From Neostapfia colusana (lineage: Eukaryota > Streptophyta > Magnoliopsida > Poales > Poaceae), in assembly GCA_030760725.1 (NCBI GenBank), contig JASWHV010000019.1, positions 35,529,944 through 35,593,943 on the forward strand: DNA of 64,000 nucleotides, given 5' to 3'. Both the position numbers and the translations under genes were made by a program. Under the pieces are notes generated by a model. That model searched no databases and was not told where the DNA came from. It saw only the letters and a program-made list of their open reading frames with translations. Each line of letters starts with the position of its first letter. The stretch's first letter is position 1. Below are positions 44,531 to 57,682 of the stretch, piece by piece.

Positions 44531-47500
44531 TGTAAAGGTCCCAAAATTATGAATACAAAGAAACACTTGTTTGCAAAGTTTTGTTTCATGTGTATGAAAT
44601 TTGGGACTTGTTAAAACTTTTCCCACATGTGATAACACACATGAGGGTTTTCTTCACACAAGTCAAATGTTTATTTGAGAACTTGGGACCCTAGAGGGGT
44701 CTAAAACAAAGATGGGAAGTTCCCATATGTGTGAGGAAGCAAAAATTAGATTTAGAACAATTGTTCAAACTCAAAATTCAAATGAGAGCAACACTAGGAA
44801 TTTCCAAACTGTTGTGCTATAAATCTCATTTGCAACAGCCAAAATAAAAATCAGATTTCATATTTGAATTCCTTGAGTCCAAATTAGGGGGGTGTGCAAA
44901 GTTTCATGATTTATGGAAATAGTTTGCAAACCCATTTTGCAAAAGGGACTTTAAAAGACAAAGAATTCAAATGCATATTTGAATTTGGATGAAACTTGGC
45001 CAATTATTCAAATGCAGTTTAATTTTCAACTCCACACAGTTGAATTTCATCATTTGCAGATTGTTGAGATATTTTGGAGAGATAAGGGGGAGATGGGACC
45101 CACATGTCATAGGTACCAAAATATCTACACAAAAGAGATGGGTCTCTGTTTTGCTGCCTTCAGGGGAGCGACAGCAGCTGCTCGGGACAGCACGCCCGCA
45201 GCTGGTCAGCCGCCCCCGGAACCGACTCCAGCGCCGATACAGCCCCCCTCAGCGCCCTCATCCATCCACATCGTGCTCTCCTTCTGCTCACGGACCGAGC
45301 ACAGAGGCTCTTCCTCTCCCTCACGCAGAGCCGAACGAGTACGCCGCCGCCGTCGTTTGCTCGACAGCCGGCCCAAACGGGCGCGAACAGCAGCTAGTCA
45401 GTAGCCGGATAGCACCGGCGCAGCTCCCTCTCCCTCCTCACCGCGTCCCTGACCGGTGATCGGCTCTCCAACCCCGGGAGCAACGCGGCCGCGCGAAGGC
45501 CGAATATGACCTGAAAAGGGGGCTTCCGCGGGCAGCCCAACCGGGCGCTTGTCACGGCCAAGTACCAGCGCCTCTGGACGCGCCAAGGCACCCTGCTGCT
45601 CCCCTCCAAAGATCAGACCGTGCCATGCATCGCCGGGAGTGAATTTTGAAAAGTTGCTCCGGCGTACTCCATCTGACCTTCCGGCACGGTAATCCCGAAT
45701 TCCTTCCCAATTCTCAATCTTTGTTCGCCAAAGTTTGCACGAAGGGCCCAAAGCGATAGGCGATCCTTTGCCCTTCACGGTTCTAGCCTAAAACTGCACA
45801 TAGACCGAGTATTTCATGGGTTTCTACCGGCGACCGAACCGGGGGACCGCGGTCGCACGGTGAAAGCATGTTTGCCATCATTCTCGAACGTTTTTGAGGC
45901 TAGGACGAGCTTCCCCATCGTTCACTGGTGCTGTAGCACCATTTTGTCGAACTGTTGGTGCACTAGGATGGCCGGCCGACGTCGCCGATGAAGTGCCGGG
46001 CTGCCGCAGCGTCGCTAGCTACCATAGAGGTTTTGCCGGCTTGGGGAAACCTTACCATCGTGCTCAGCAGGGCTGGTTAGGCTCTGGCGGCGAGCAAGGG
46101 CTCGAGCAGAGGCCGGGAGATCGAGTTCCGGCGATCTCCGGCGAGGGCGGCGGCGCGGGCACCCGGAGCGCGGGAACTGACCCGAGGTAGAAGAAGGGGT
46201 CGGCGGGCCCAGTCGTCAGTGAGAGAGAGTTTAAAACCCTGATCCTCTGTGGCTGTGGGATCCCGTGTGACTGCACAGAGGAATATGTGTGGCCCCGTGT
46301 GCCTTTGATTCTGTAGGTGACACGTGCCCTGTGGCCCACAGTCAGGTTTAAACTTTTCCTCGGATTTATTCAAATTCCAGATTTTTCCCCAAACTTTAGA
46401 AGAGCATAACTTTTGCTAGGAACCTCCAAATTTAGTGATTCAAATTGGGTTAGATTCAGATTGACAGACTCTATCCAATTATGCAACCCAATTTGTATGA
46501 AAGTCTTTATTTAATTCTGGAAAATTCTTTAAATCTTTTCAGCAAAAGAATTTTAGAGGGAGTTTGGTTTATCCAAAAATCCTCAAATTTTGCCAGAATA
46601 TTCTCTAGGGTGTTATTAGACCCCTGTAAATGTTTCAGCTCATTTGGAGTTGATTTGATCAGGGTAATTCAGATTGTAAGTTCCTGTATTAAAATGAATA
46701 CAGAAAGATTTTCAGGGAATTTCCAAAACTTGTAAATTCAGTTCTGTGAAATTCCTAGCTCCAAAAATCCTAGAAAAATTCATGTAGACTCTATAAAATA
46801 TAATTGAAATTGTGGTTCACTGATTTTGACATGAACATGGATGTTACCTCAGAATTAATTCATCTTTGACTGAACACTTAGAGAATTATTCTGAATAAAC
46901 CATTCCAGGAAAAGTGCTAAATTTTGGTCCAGAGGACTTTCTTGTGACAAGGAACTCAAATGAAAATTCTCAGCTCCATTAGAGCTTTGGATCACCACTG
47001 CCATGTGTGATCTCTTAAGGTGATCAACACTTAAGTGGGAAAAGCACTTAATATTTGATCTTAGTGTTTAAGCCCAACCCAAACCACTAGCACCAGTGTC
47101 ATTTTAAATTCTTAAACAAAGTTCCAGTTTTAAAATGAGTTTTAGATCTTATGAGCAAAAGCTTTTCAATTAAATATATATGTATGATCATATCGTGTAG
47201 CATATACGTGAAGAAGGTGAAAAGGACTTGAAGTGAAGATCAAGGAGGAAGGAGAACAAGTGATCAAGCTCCAAGTGATCGTCACTAACTGATTGTAACA
47301 GTAGTCACCTGCAAAACAGGCAAGCCCCGGTTTGCATTTGAACCGTTTTATAAAGCATTTTCATTTGTAGGGATCATAACTTTGCATCGTTCATTGCATT
47401 ACGTCTAGATGATATTGAAAACCCCACTTGCATGACCAGAAACACCTAAGAGAGAAAAGGGTAGAATAGCTACTCCTCGAGGGTTTTGGCTACGCTAATG

Positions 47501-48781
47501 TTAGTAGGAAAGATCCGGTAGAAGTCGAGTAGTTGGAATATACTCGCGAGTTTAGGGCTGGTTTACTCGGAACGGGTCCGAATTAGAAAAGATGAGGAAA
47601 GATCACACATAAGAAATGGAGACCGGGCAGGGAGGTTTGGATGCAGCAGGTTGCAGGCCGTGCGTGCATAGCCCTGCCTGTGTCGGTTAAGGCCCGTCCG
47701 TGCTTGGCCCTGTTGGACAAGTTTGAGTTGTGTACCGGGCGCATACTGGCTATATGGGACCCAGGAAACCGATGTACCTTGGGAGATCCATAGTGGAACT
47801 TTTCCAACTGCCTTAGGCTTTCGGCGTCCTGGTAGCAGGAGGTACCTCGCTCAAGAACATACCACAGCGGGTATGTACCTTGAGGGAGCTTGCGTACTCG
47901 GGGCAGTTGGACTGCGTCCAATGTGGAAGATCTTGGGAAAGGTGGCCGCGTACAACGTCAGTGGAGGTTGCTGCCGGCAACTCGGAATACGGGTGTACGT
48001 GTCGTGTAGTCCGGGCGTGTACTGATTCGAATCACCGTCGCTCGCGGTCATATGAGCATACTTGCCCACTGCGTCTTGACATAGTAACAACTGGAATTGG
48101 TTATTTTTGAACTTGATAAGGCTGTGCTATAACTTGTATTGCAACCATGATTGAATTAGAGATAGGCTCATTAAAGTTTACTTTCACTTTGTGCAAGGAG
48201 CATCGCAACAAAGCGTTTCTTGTTTGATTGTGGAGTTGCGATGCTTTTCAGCTCAAGGTCTGCACAATGAGGCTTAAAATCTGAAAGTTAAGGATCAACT
48301 TTAGGCGAGTCCCTTATGCAAATCTAGCCGACCCATTTGAAACCATCGTGCATGTAGAGTTTCTTGTTTAGGAGAGACGGGTCAGACTTGCTGAGCCTAT
48401 GTGCTCACGCTTGCTATATAAGTGGTTTTGCAGGTTAACAACGATGCTGAAAAGAAGGTTGTCCGGTGAGACTCGGGAACTCCCATGTCAGGTAACACAT
48501 GGAGAACCCAGCCACTGCTGCTTGTCTTCGTGTTGCTAGCGAGAGGAGTCCGCGGGCTGGACTTCATCTCGGGTGCTCTTAGTTATTCGACGTGAGTTGA
48601 TAAAGAATTCCACTGTAGTTACTTGATGTAAAGTATTTACAAAGAAAAACTTGTAAGCTTCCGCTATTGTTTTATGTAATACATTGTTCCTCATATGTGT
48701 GTTGTTGGGTGCCGCATAACACGGCACCACCCAATGCGATTCCCGGGCGAGTGGCCTGTCTCGGTTGAGCGGGTCGCGTCA
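44531..48781 (+). repeat. Element A 3' LTR (4,251 bp)
   Basis: Pairs with 34131-38380. It ends TCGCGTCA before the ACCAG duplication. At 47320 it keeps the GC-type donor context (CAG|GCAAG) that has become GCGAG in the 5' LTR, but the flanking segment has stops, so the candidate spliced frame is not intact in element A. Confidence 0.96.
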
Positions 48782-48786
48782 ACCAG
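48782..48786. repeat. Target site duplication of element A, right copy
   Basis: ACCAG, matching 34126-34130. Confidence 0.96.
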
Positions 48787-51700
48787 GGGCTTAACCCGCT
48801 CCTGAAGTACAAGTTGGCGATGTTCAATCGCGGCAGCCTCAACGACATCATTGATGCTGCGATTGTTCAGGAGGACTCCGGCAAGGAGTTAGCGCCGGCG
48901 GAGAGGAAGCGAAGCGTGCCGCAGAGCAGCGGAGAAAGAGGTGGTCCTTCTCAGAAGTTTCGGATGGTGAATCGCCCACCATCAGGTCCACGCTGGCAGC
49001 CACCCCAGAGGTCGATGCCTTTTCACAGTCGGCCGTACTCTTCACCGGCATTCAGGCCGGCACTGCCAGTACCACCTCCGCAACAACAGCAGCAGCAGGC
49101 AATGCCGCGTGCGTATGCACCTCAGCAACGCATGCCGGACTTTCGTCCCCCGAGCACTACACCAGCAGCGGCCACATGTTACAAGTGTGGTCTTTCAGGA
49201 CACTTCGCGAGCAGTTGCCCGGAGAGGCAAGGCGGCGGAGTGGCACCGCAGTTTCCGGGGAGGAATCAACCCCGGAACCCTACTAATGCGCGGCGGGCAA
49301 ACCCTAGGCCCGGCACCATCCACTAGCTTGCCATAGAGGACGTGCCGGAGGGCGAGCCAATCCTTGCGGGTATGTTACAACTCCACCAGCATCCCGCTAT
49401 AGTACTGTTTGATTCAGGCGCCACGCATAATTTTATTAGCCAAGCTTTCATTGGTAAACACAGCTTGCCAATACTACCCACCGACAGTCCATATTTAATT
49501 TGTTCACCGGGTGGGAAGATTTCAGCAAGCGTAATGGTCTCCAAAGCGCCATTATGCTTAGCGGGTTGAGTGTACCCCACGTCTCTCATTATCTTAGAGG
49601 GACAGAAGGTCGATGTCATCCTAGGGATGTCATGGTTAACCCGCCATGGCGCGGTTTTAGACACCGTCCTTCGAGTCTTGCACTTAAACACAGAAGTGCA
49701 CGGGTCTCACTCTTTATTTCTGGACAGTCCAGAAATTATTCCAAGTGTCTATCAGTCCACAACTATCAGATTGGAAGATATTCCAGTGGTCCAAGAGTTC
49801 CCTGACGTATTCCCGGATGAATTACCGGGAATGCCGCCCGATAGAGAGGTAGAGTTCAAGATTGAACTTGCACCGGGAACCATGCCGATATCCCGAAGGC
49901 CGTACAAGATGGCGCCCAAGGAGTTGGCTGAACTGAAGACTCAGCTCACGGACCTTCTGGAGAAGGGTTTTATTAGGCCGAGCTCCTCGCCATGGGGCTG
50001 TTCGGCATTATTTGTCAAGAAGAAGGATGAGACGTTGCGGTTTTGCGCGGACTATCGTCCATTAAATGGCGTAACCATCAAGAACAAGTACCCGTTGCCA
50101 CGGATCGACATGTTGTTTGGTCAGTTGGTCGAAGCAAAGATCTTCTCCAAAATGGACTTAAGATCCGGGTACCATCAGATTAAGATAAGGGCTGAGGATA
50201 TTCTGAAGACGGCTTTCTCGACGAGGTACGGACTTTATGAGTACCTGGTCATGTCCTTCGGCCTCACCAATGCTCCAGCTCACTTCATGTACTTGATGAA
50301 CATGGTATTCATGCCGGAGCTGGACAAGTTTGTCGTGGTCTTCATCGACGACATCCTGGTATATTCCAAGTCGGAGGAAGAACGCAAGAAACATCTGCGT
50401 ATAGTCTTGCAACGGCTGCGGGATCACAAGTTATACGCAAAATTCATCAAATGCGAGTTTTGGATATCGCAAGTGCCTTTCCTCGGGCATATCATCTCAG
50501 CGGAGGGTATCGCTGTGGACCCGAGCAAGATCACTCAAGTGCTGAATTGGAAATCCCCGAGAACTGTTCATAAGGTACGGAGTTTCCTCGGACTCGCGGG
50601 ATATTATCGGAGGTTCATTCCGAACTTCTCGAAGATTGCCAAGCCTATGACAGAGCTGCTGAAGAAGGCTACCAAATATGTTTGGAGTCCAGCGTGTGAA
50701 GCAGCATTCAAGGCTTTAGTCATGCACCTGACAACAGCACCGGTTTTGGCGCAGCCAGACACAACAAAACCGTTCGATGTGTACTGCGATGCATCCGGCA
50801 TTGGGCTCGGATGTGTGCTGATGCAAGACCGAAGAGTGGTCGCATATGGATCATGGCAGCTTAGAAACCATGAGCAGAATTATCCAACCACGATTTGGAG
50901 CTTGCTGCCGTGGTACTTGCACTGAAAATGTGGAGGCACTACCTACTCGGTAACCTCGTACATTTATATACCGACCACAAAAGCCTCAAGTACATATTCA
51001 CTAAGAAGGAGCTGAACATGAGGTAACGAAGATGGTTAGAATTGATAAAGGATTACGAAATAGAGATCCATTATCATCCGGGCAAGGCAAACGTAGTGGC
51101 AGATGCGCTGAGTCGCAAGTCACACGTCAAAAATCTGACCATCACACCGTTGGGAGAGAGCGAACCACCACTACATGTGATTCCACACGGAGCTCTCTAC
51201 AACCTAGCTTTGATCCCCACCATCCGTGAAGAGATAGCGGCAGCTCAGAAACATGACAAGGGCATGTCGCATTTTCAGAGACGTGTAGATAGTGGGGAGC
51301 TGAAATGTTTCCGGAAGGACGGAGACGGCATCCTATGGTTCAAGGACCGGATCGTCGTACCCCGAAACCCGGAGTTACAGAAGAAAATTTTTGATGAGGC
51401 TCACTTATCAAAATTCTCTATTCACCCCGGCAGCAACAAGATGTATCAAGAACTCAGAAGCAAGTTTTGGCGGACACGGATGAAGCGAGAGACTGCAAAA
51501 TACATGTCCGAGTGTGATACATGTCGAAGGGTGAAGGCAGACCACATGCGGAAACCGGGACTGCTGCAACCACTGGGCATTCCTGCCTGGAAATGGGAGG
51601 ATGTGAGCATGGATTTCATCGTCGGTTTACCCACCAATTTTCAGAAGCATGATTCTGTGTGGGTGATCGTCGATCGGCTCACCAAAGTTGCCCATTTCAT

Positions 51701-52660
51701 CATGGTTAGCACAAACAACAATGCCTAGAAGTACGCTGAACTATACATCTCACGGATCTTATGCTTGTACGGCGTACCCCGTACCATCATATCGGATCGG
51801 GGCACTTTATTTGTGTCCCGTTTTTGGGAGCAGCTGCACGCTGCCTTAGGGACGAAGCTGATCCGTAGTTCAGCATACCACCCGCAGACGGATGGGCAAA
51901 CCGAGCGGGTAAATCAGATCTTAGAAGACATGCTACGAGCTTGCGCTATCAACCACGGCAAGAATTGGGATGATCACTTGCCGTTAGCCGAACTCTCGTA
52001 CAACAATGGATACCAAGCCAGAATCAAGATGGCGCCCTACGAGGCGCTATACGGGAGAAAATGCCGCACACCATTGAATTGGTGCGAGTCTGGCAAAAGG
52101 GTTACCTTCGGGATTGACCTTGTCAACAACGCGGAAGAAAAGGTTCGACTGATTCAAGCGAACCTAAAAGCCGCTCAATCCCGACAGAAACAGTATGCGG
52201 ACCGGAGAAGGCGCCCATTACAATTCGAAGTTGGAGATCACGTATATCTATGCGTGTCTCCAATGAAGGGCGTAAACAGATTTGGGTGAGAGGAAAGTTA
52301 GCAACCCGATTCATCGGTCCATTCCAGATTACCGAAAGATGTGGATCAGTGGCATACCGGCTAAAATTACCAGAAGCACTTTCCGGTGTGCACGACGTCT
52401 TTCATGTTTACCAGCTGAGGAAGTGTCTTAAGCTATCAACTACCGTTCAGCTGGAGAGTATTGAAGAACTGCAACCGGATCTCACCTATCGGGAGGAACC
52501 GGTGCAGATTATCGATAAAAAGGCCCGAACCACACGCAACCGTACGTTGTGGTTCTACAAGGTTCTATGGAGTAATCACTCCATGGACGAAGCGACATGG
52601 GAGAGCGAAGAATTCCTTCGCACTAACTACCCCGACTTTTTCACGTCGCATATCCGGTAA
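48787..52660 (+). pseudogene. gag-pol: Element C gag-pol, 3' part, broken
   Basis: Continues the gag frame after element A: intact zinc knuckle from 49177 (CYKCG...H...C), protease DSGA (Asp at 49411), reverse transcriptase FIDD (50341-50352), RNase H, integrase (HHCC, DDE motifs) and a chromodomain before the stop at 52660. Damage seen: TAG 49324-49326, TGA 49567-49569, a 1-nt deletion near 50890 in RNase H, TAA 51024-51026, TAG 51726-51728, and a 1-nt deletion near 52286 before the chromodomain. Closest in sequence to element B. It cannot give a full polyprotein. Confidence 0.94.
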
Positions 52661-52716
52661 TTTTCCACCGTCCTCTCTCTCATTTTCACCTTATAATCTC
52701 GGGACGAGATTCTTTT

Positions 52717-52729
52717 AAGGGGGGAGGAA
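52717..52729 (+). other. Element C polypurine tract
   Basis: AAGGGGGGAGGAA abutting the 3' LTR; the same motif as in B. Confidence 0.92.
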
Positions 52730-55700
52730 TGTAAGGGCCTCAGTTTTCAACACATAGTTGAAGTGTTCATCACCATACACACACACCTCATTTGAGGAAA
52801 GATGATGAACACAAATGAAGAGCAAGTAACCACCATCAACATGCTCATTAGAGAACAAACTCACATATTGCAAAAGTGGTATTTCCCACATGTGATATAG
52901 GTGGGCTGGACATATGAAAACTCCTACACATTGCTAAGGATGTCCATGCCATGTTTCACCCAAATTCAAAACCTTTTTGAGGTCATTTTGGGTATAGCTA
53001 GAAAGAAGGCAGTTTGAAACCATATTCAAATTCAAACTGTTTTTATCCCATGAATTCAAAAGTGGGAGGCATATTCTTATTCAGCACATTTTTGTTAGCT
53101 CACACACCAATTTTCACTCCATTTGGAGTTCATCTTGACATGAGCTAAGTGGGGCAAATTCAAACTTTATTTGAATTTCAAACTGAACTTGTGCTGAAAT
53201 TCATTCAAACCAAGCCAATTTGAATTCTACTCAATTCAAATGGATCATGGGTGAATAATTTGAATAACCATGGGTATTTTGGGGCTCACTGTTTACAATA
53301 GTGATTAGGAGTAAATTTCAGAGGTTGAAATTGGAAGTGGGACCCACATGTCAGCCACTGAAGGAGATCAACCGAGTGTACTTTCAGTACTCGGGTCCCC
53401 GAGCTTCTCCCAAGAGCGCCACCAAGGGGAGGCCGCCGCGCCACCACCTGCTTGCCGCCCACGGTCGCTGAACCGACTCCCGGGACCCTTATCTAGCCGT
53501 CCGAGCAGCCGCCGGTGCTCCCCATCCCTAACCCGACGCGCTCTCGCCCAACAGACTGAAACTCCTCGCCGTCCGAGCGATCTTTCGGTCCCGCATCGCC
53601 TGGCCGATCCAGTGACCCTCCCGGCGATCTGAGACCAGCACCGGGTGCGCCAAGCCGCCTTCAACAACTTCGCATTGGTTCCAGACCCTGCGCAGCGTTC
53701 CCCGAGCTCCACTGCAGCGATCCTTGCCCTGCCGGTTCAGCTCGAGCCGCCGCTGCGGGAACCGTCCTTCCGGATACCACAGCCCACCATTCACGGAGCT
53801 GTGAACAGCAAAGAGGTTCGCCTCCAACCCCTCTTTCATTTCCGCAAGCTCCGGCGGCGTGACAAGCGCTACTCTGGCCGGAATTTCATATTTTCGCGAC
53901 GGTGTGCAAAAGTGAGGTTGGTACTGATCCGAGAAATTCGTAAGCCACACTGCATCACTCATCCTCTTGTGGAGACGATCACTTCTAGTAGCCCGTGCGG
54001 ATCCATAGGAGCAAGAACCACGAAGAACCGTGGAGGGAAACCGCTGTTCTTCGAGTTTTAGTAGAAATCCCGATTTCCGGCCTAGGTCGCACGGTGACAG
54101 CCCAACACAGCCCTTCCCGAGCTCCGTAGAGCTCATGTCGACCTTTCCTATGGTACACTGATGCTCGACGACCCTTAGCTTGATCGGGGGAGGTGCTAGG
54201 GAGGGTGGACAACGCGACCGAAGTTCTTCCGAGGTTGCGGCTTGTCGCCGACCAGGTGGCGGCCGTTGTCATGACAAGCTGACCCCAGAATCCTGTTCCC
54301 CGAGTGAAAGTAGGCAGGGGCGGCCAAAATCGTGAAGTTTGGAGCTTTACAGAAGCCGGCGGCGAGCTCTCCGGCGATGTCCCCCGGCGGCAGAGCGCGG
54401 GCGTCGTGAGGTTGAAGAAGGGGGTGGACCCTAGCTGTCAGCGACAGATATTTTAAATCGGGATCGTGGTGTGGCCGGGATCGTTTGTCTGGCGCGCAAA
54501 GACCCTGTGGGCCGCAGTGTGTGGTCGCCTCGGTGTGCGACGCGTGTCCCCGGGGCCCACTCGCGAGTTTAAACTTTTCCCCGATTTTCAGAATTCTTCC
54601 AAACTTCAAATCCTCATAACTTTGGCTAGAAAGCTCCAAATCGAGTGAACCAAATTTTGTTGGATTCAGCTCTCTGAGCACTTTCCAGCAAATCAAGTTT
54701 CACTTCATGAAAATCCTTATTTCTCCAGAATTAATTCCTCAAACTTTAAATTGTGTGGAATTTTAACTGGAGAATCCTTTGGAGGAAAATCCTGAAATTT
54801 TGCTGGGATGTTCTAAAAAATATCCCTGAACTACCATAGAAATTTCAGACCCATTTGAGCTCATTTGATCCACCTAATGGTGTGATTAGTGAAACTGTTC
54901 CAGAGAAAATAGAAAATGTTCAGAAACATTTTCAGAATTTTCTCTGAAATTGTTTAGCTCATATCTTTCATTAGGAACTTTCAAATTAAGTGAGACCAAC
55001 TCCATTAGAACCCTCTGAAAATCTAGTTTTCGGAAAGTCATAGTTTGTTTCATGAAAATCCTTAGAACACCCTAAAAGCCTTCAATTAAGGTCAAGTACA
55101 TGATTAATTTTGGAGGGCTCAAATGAGCTTTGCTGCAACTAAAACTTGACCAAGTCTCTGTTTAGGTTGTAACCAAGCCACAGTAAAAATTTCACAGTCA
55201 TTGGTCTTTTCTAGTAAGAGTTATAGACTTCACATGTTAAAAGTTAATACAACTGCATTTAAATTAATACATGTATTGCTTCTATCATGTAGTGGCTAAG
55301 GTCGAGGAGGAACCCGAAGTCCTAGACTTTGTTACTCCGGAGGAACAGCTAGCCTACGACCAAGAGCAGCAAGGCAAGCTCCGGTTCGCATTAACCTTTT
55401 ACAAGTTTTTATTGTTTTGAGCACATACTTGATTACTTTATTCTTTGCATTAGAGTCTTGTTTGGAAACCCAACGGCATAGCCAAGAAAACCATGGGTTG
55501 GGTTTAGGATGGCAAACCCCGTTAGCTACTGCAATGCTAAGATAGTGTAGGATTCGGTACAAGTAGAGTAGTTGGAACTACTCGCGAGCATAGGCTAGAG
55601 GCACTCGACTCGGGTATGATAGGACATGAAACACATGGCAAGAAAACGAGACCAAGCGGAGGGTAAGGGCAGCAGGACTTTGGGGCCTGTGTGCTGTAGC

Positions 55701-56773
55701 TCCGCTTGTGTCGATTGAGGACTGAGCCGTGGGCGGGCCTGTTGAACAAGCTAGAACAGTACCGAAGACCTACCGGCTATATGGGAACAGGGAATGTAAC
55801 TCGGGTAGCTGGGTATTGAGGCATTGCCCGTCGTTCAGAGGGTAGGTTGAGAGCTTGAGGTGTAAATCTGCTGGCGGCACGGAGATGCGCGTGCAGAGAC
55901 CTCTTGCTCGGGACGATGGGACCGGTTCAATATTTGGCTGACGGGCGAAAGGTGGTTGCGTACGGCGTCCGTGATGGTTGTTGTAGGCAACATCGAGTAC
56001 GGGCGTACGTGACGGGTTGTTCGGGTAACCCTGCAGGTGTAAATCGATTATAATCGCCGTCCCTCACGGTCAGTGAGTACCACTTGTTCACTGTACCGTG
56101 ACGTAGAAAGAACAGGCTAGTTACATGTTAAAATGTTGCTGATTGAAAGATGGACTTTGCTTGTTAATGGTTTGTTGTAGTTAGAGCTAACTAAAGTTCC
56201 TTTCAACTTTGGGCAAAGTACATGAGAGAAATGAGTTTCTTGTTTGATTGCGGCTCTCTCATGTGCCTTAGCGTAAGGTTCTCCACAACCTGCTGCTAAA
56301 ACTTGAAAGTAAGGTTCCACTAATTAGGCGAGTCCTTTGCAAATGATTTTTACCTCATGTACCCATCACCCCTCATGTAGAAGTTGCATGTTTAGGTGAG
56401 ACGGGTCAGACATGTTGAGCCTTCGTGCTCACTGCTTGTGTTTGAAGCTTTTGCAGGGTTCTATGAGGAAGGGACTCCCGAAGAGGAGACGGAACCCCAG
56501 GAGGGGAATCCCGTCGAGTGGGAGTCGTGCACGCCGCAGAGTTAGTGTGCATGTGTGCTAGCAAGGACACGTTCAAGGGCTGAACGTGAACTTGATGAGT
56601 AGTCTACGCCCGTGAGTGTAGACTGGACCTATTTTGATGTAAACATGTTCATAAACTCGTTTATGTAATAAAATTTCGCTTCCGCTTTGTACCTTTGATG
56701 TGTGTTATCCGGTGCTGTGCAACGCAGCACCCCTCAGCATGATCCTGGCTCGACAAGACCGTGGGTCGTGTCA
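52730..56773 (+). repeat. Element C 3' LTR (4,044 bp)
   Basis: Pairs with 11532-15580. U3 box 53337-53353, AATAAA 56667-56672, U5 hairpin 56711-56731 (arms GGTGCTG/CAGCACC). Ends TCGTGTCA before CATTG. Confidence 0.95.
55293..56545 (+). other. Candidate spliced LTR reading frame, C 3' LTR copy
   Basis: Segment a 55293-55373 (81 nt) and segment b 56457-56545 (89 nt). AG acceptors, CAAG|GCAAG donor, phase and stop position agree with the 5' LTR. Although the LTRs differ at 3-4% of sites, neither copy has gained a stop in these segments. Confidence 0.4.
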
Positions 56774-56778
56774 CATTG
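56774..56778. repeat. Target site duplication of element C, right copy
   Basis: CATTG, matching 11527-11531. Confidence 0.95.
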
Positions 56779-57677
56779 GTTCAACCAATCCTAAGTTATG
56801 CCCTGTTTATGTTCAGCAAAGTTTCTGCCGAAAACAGGGGAGGTTGTTCCCAAGTCCTTGAAACTGAATCTATACTTCCAATTGACTCTTAGTTCAATAT
56901 GGAAGTTCAATAACCCCTAAATGGCATCCTAAACTTCATTTTAACTCTTTTCTTTGAAAATATACTTTTATGCAACTAATGCTCATCTTGGTACTATATT
57001 TCCTCACCAAAGAAAAATCCTAATCCGGTATTCTGGCATATACGTGTCAAATGGTGGAACTAAAAACGTCACTCACAAATGGTTTCTAAACGTCATGCAC
57101 CAACGTGGTTAATGTACCTGCAGAAGAATACACAATAATGGTGCACACAAAGGTTTTTGACATTTCAGGCAGTTCCATATCATAATAAAAACATATGGTC
57201 GGTATCATTGCCATACGGAACGTCCTTGAGTCAAGCCACGTCTCAAGGTACATGGTCGTGTTTTTACACCACACGACGAGGAACCCAAGTAGAGCGCGAA
57301 TGAGTCGTCACGGTTGGGAATTTTATCAACCCAACGGATACCACCTACTGCCTCATGACCATTGAGGCACGCCGATGGCGAGCGCTGCGTATGGCCCTTT
57401 GAACATTGAACGTTTAAGAGTTGCATACTATCGTGTTGCTTACCACACGATGGGGTATTCTCACTTTTGCCTAAAGGACGCTAGAGGTCAGTGTTTTCAT
57501 ATGCTCTCAGAACCATTGAGAGGTTCAAAGACTCATATTAACTACCGTGCCAAGCCACGGTATACCAATCCATACTATTACTCGTATGGCGAGTTACCGC
57601 AATTGATCCGCCTGCGGTTGCATACCTTACCTCTTACCTGACGTCGGAGCATCATTACAGAATGTATTACAAGTAAG

Positions 57678-57682
57678 TTAGC
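57678..57682. repeat. Target site duplication of solo LTR G, left copy
   Basis: TTAGC; repeated at 59050-59054. Confidence 0.9.

Larger units (their letters stand above)
34131..48781 (+). mobile_element. Element A, complete 14.65-kb chromovirus inside gag of element C
   Basis: LTRs 34131-38380 and 44531-48781, a PBS region, leader, gag-pol frame and PPT, flanked by ACCAG. About 70 differences between the LTRs were counted by eye over 4.25 kb (about 1.6-1.7%). Its LTR and leader are a different family from B and C, and it has no extra ORF before gag. Four stops in gag-pol make it non-autonomous. Confidence 0.96.
11532..56773 (+). mobile_element. Element C, full-length Ty3/gypsy chromovirus split by elements B and A
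   Basis: Both LTRs (11532-15580 and 52730-56773), the PBS, leader, extra ORF, gag-pol and PPT are present, and the element is flanked by a CATTG duplication. B interrupts it after 18183 and A after 34130; without them it is about 15.4 kb. In sampled stretches the LTRs differ at about 3-4% of sites, more than those of A or B, in agreement with C being the older host. The pol part is of the Tekay/Del type with a chromodomain. Stops and frameshifts make it non-autonomous. Confidence 0.93.
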
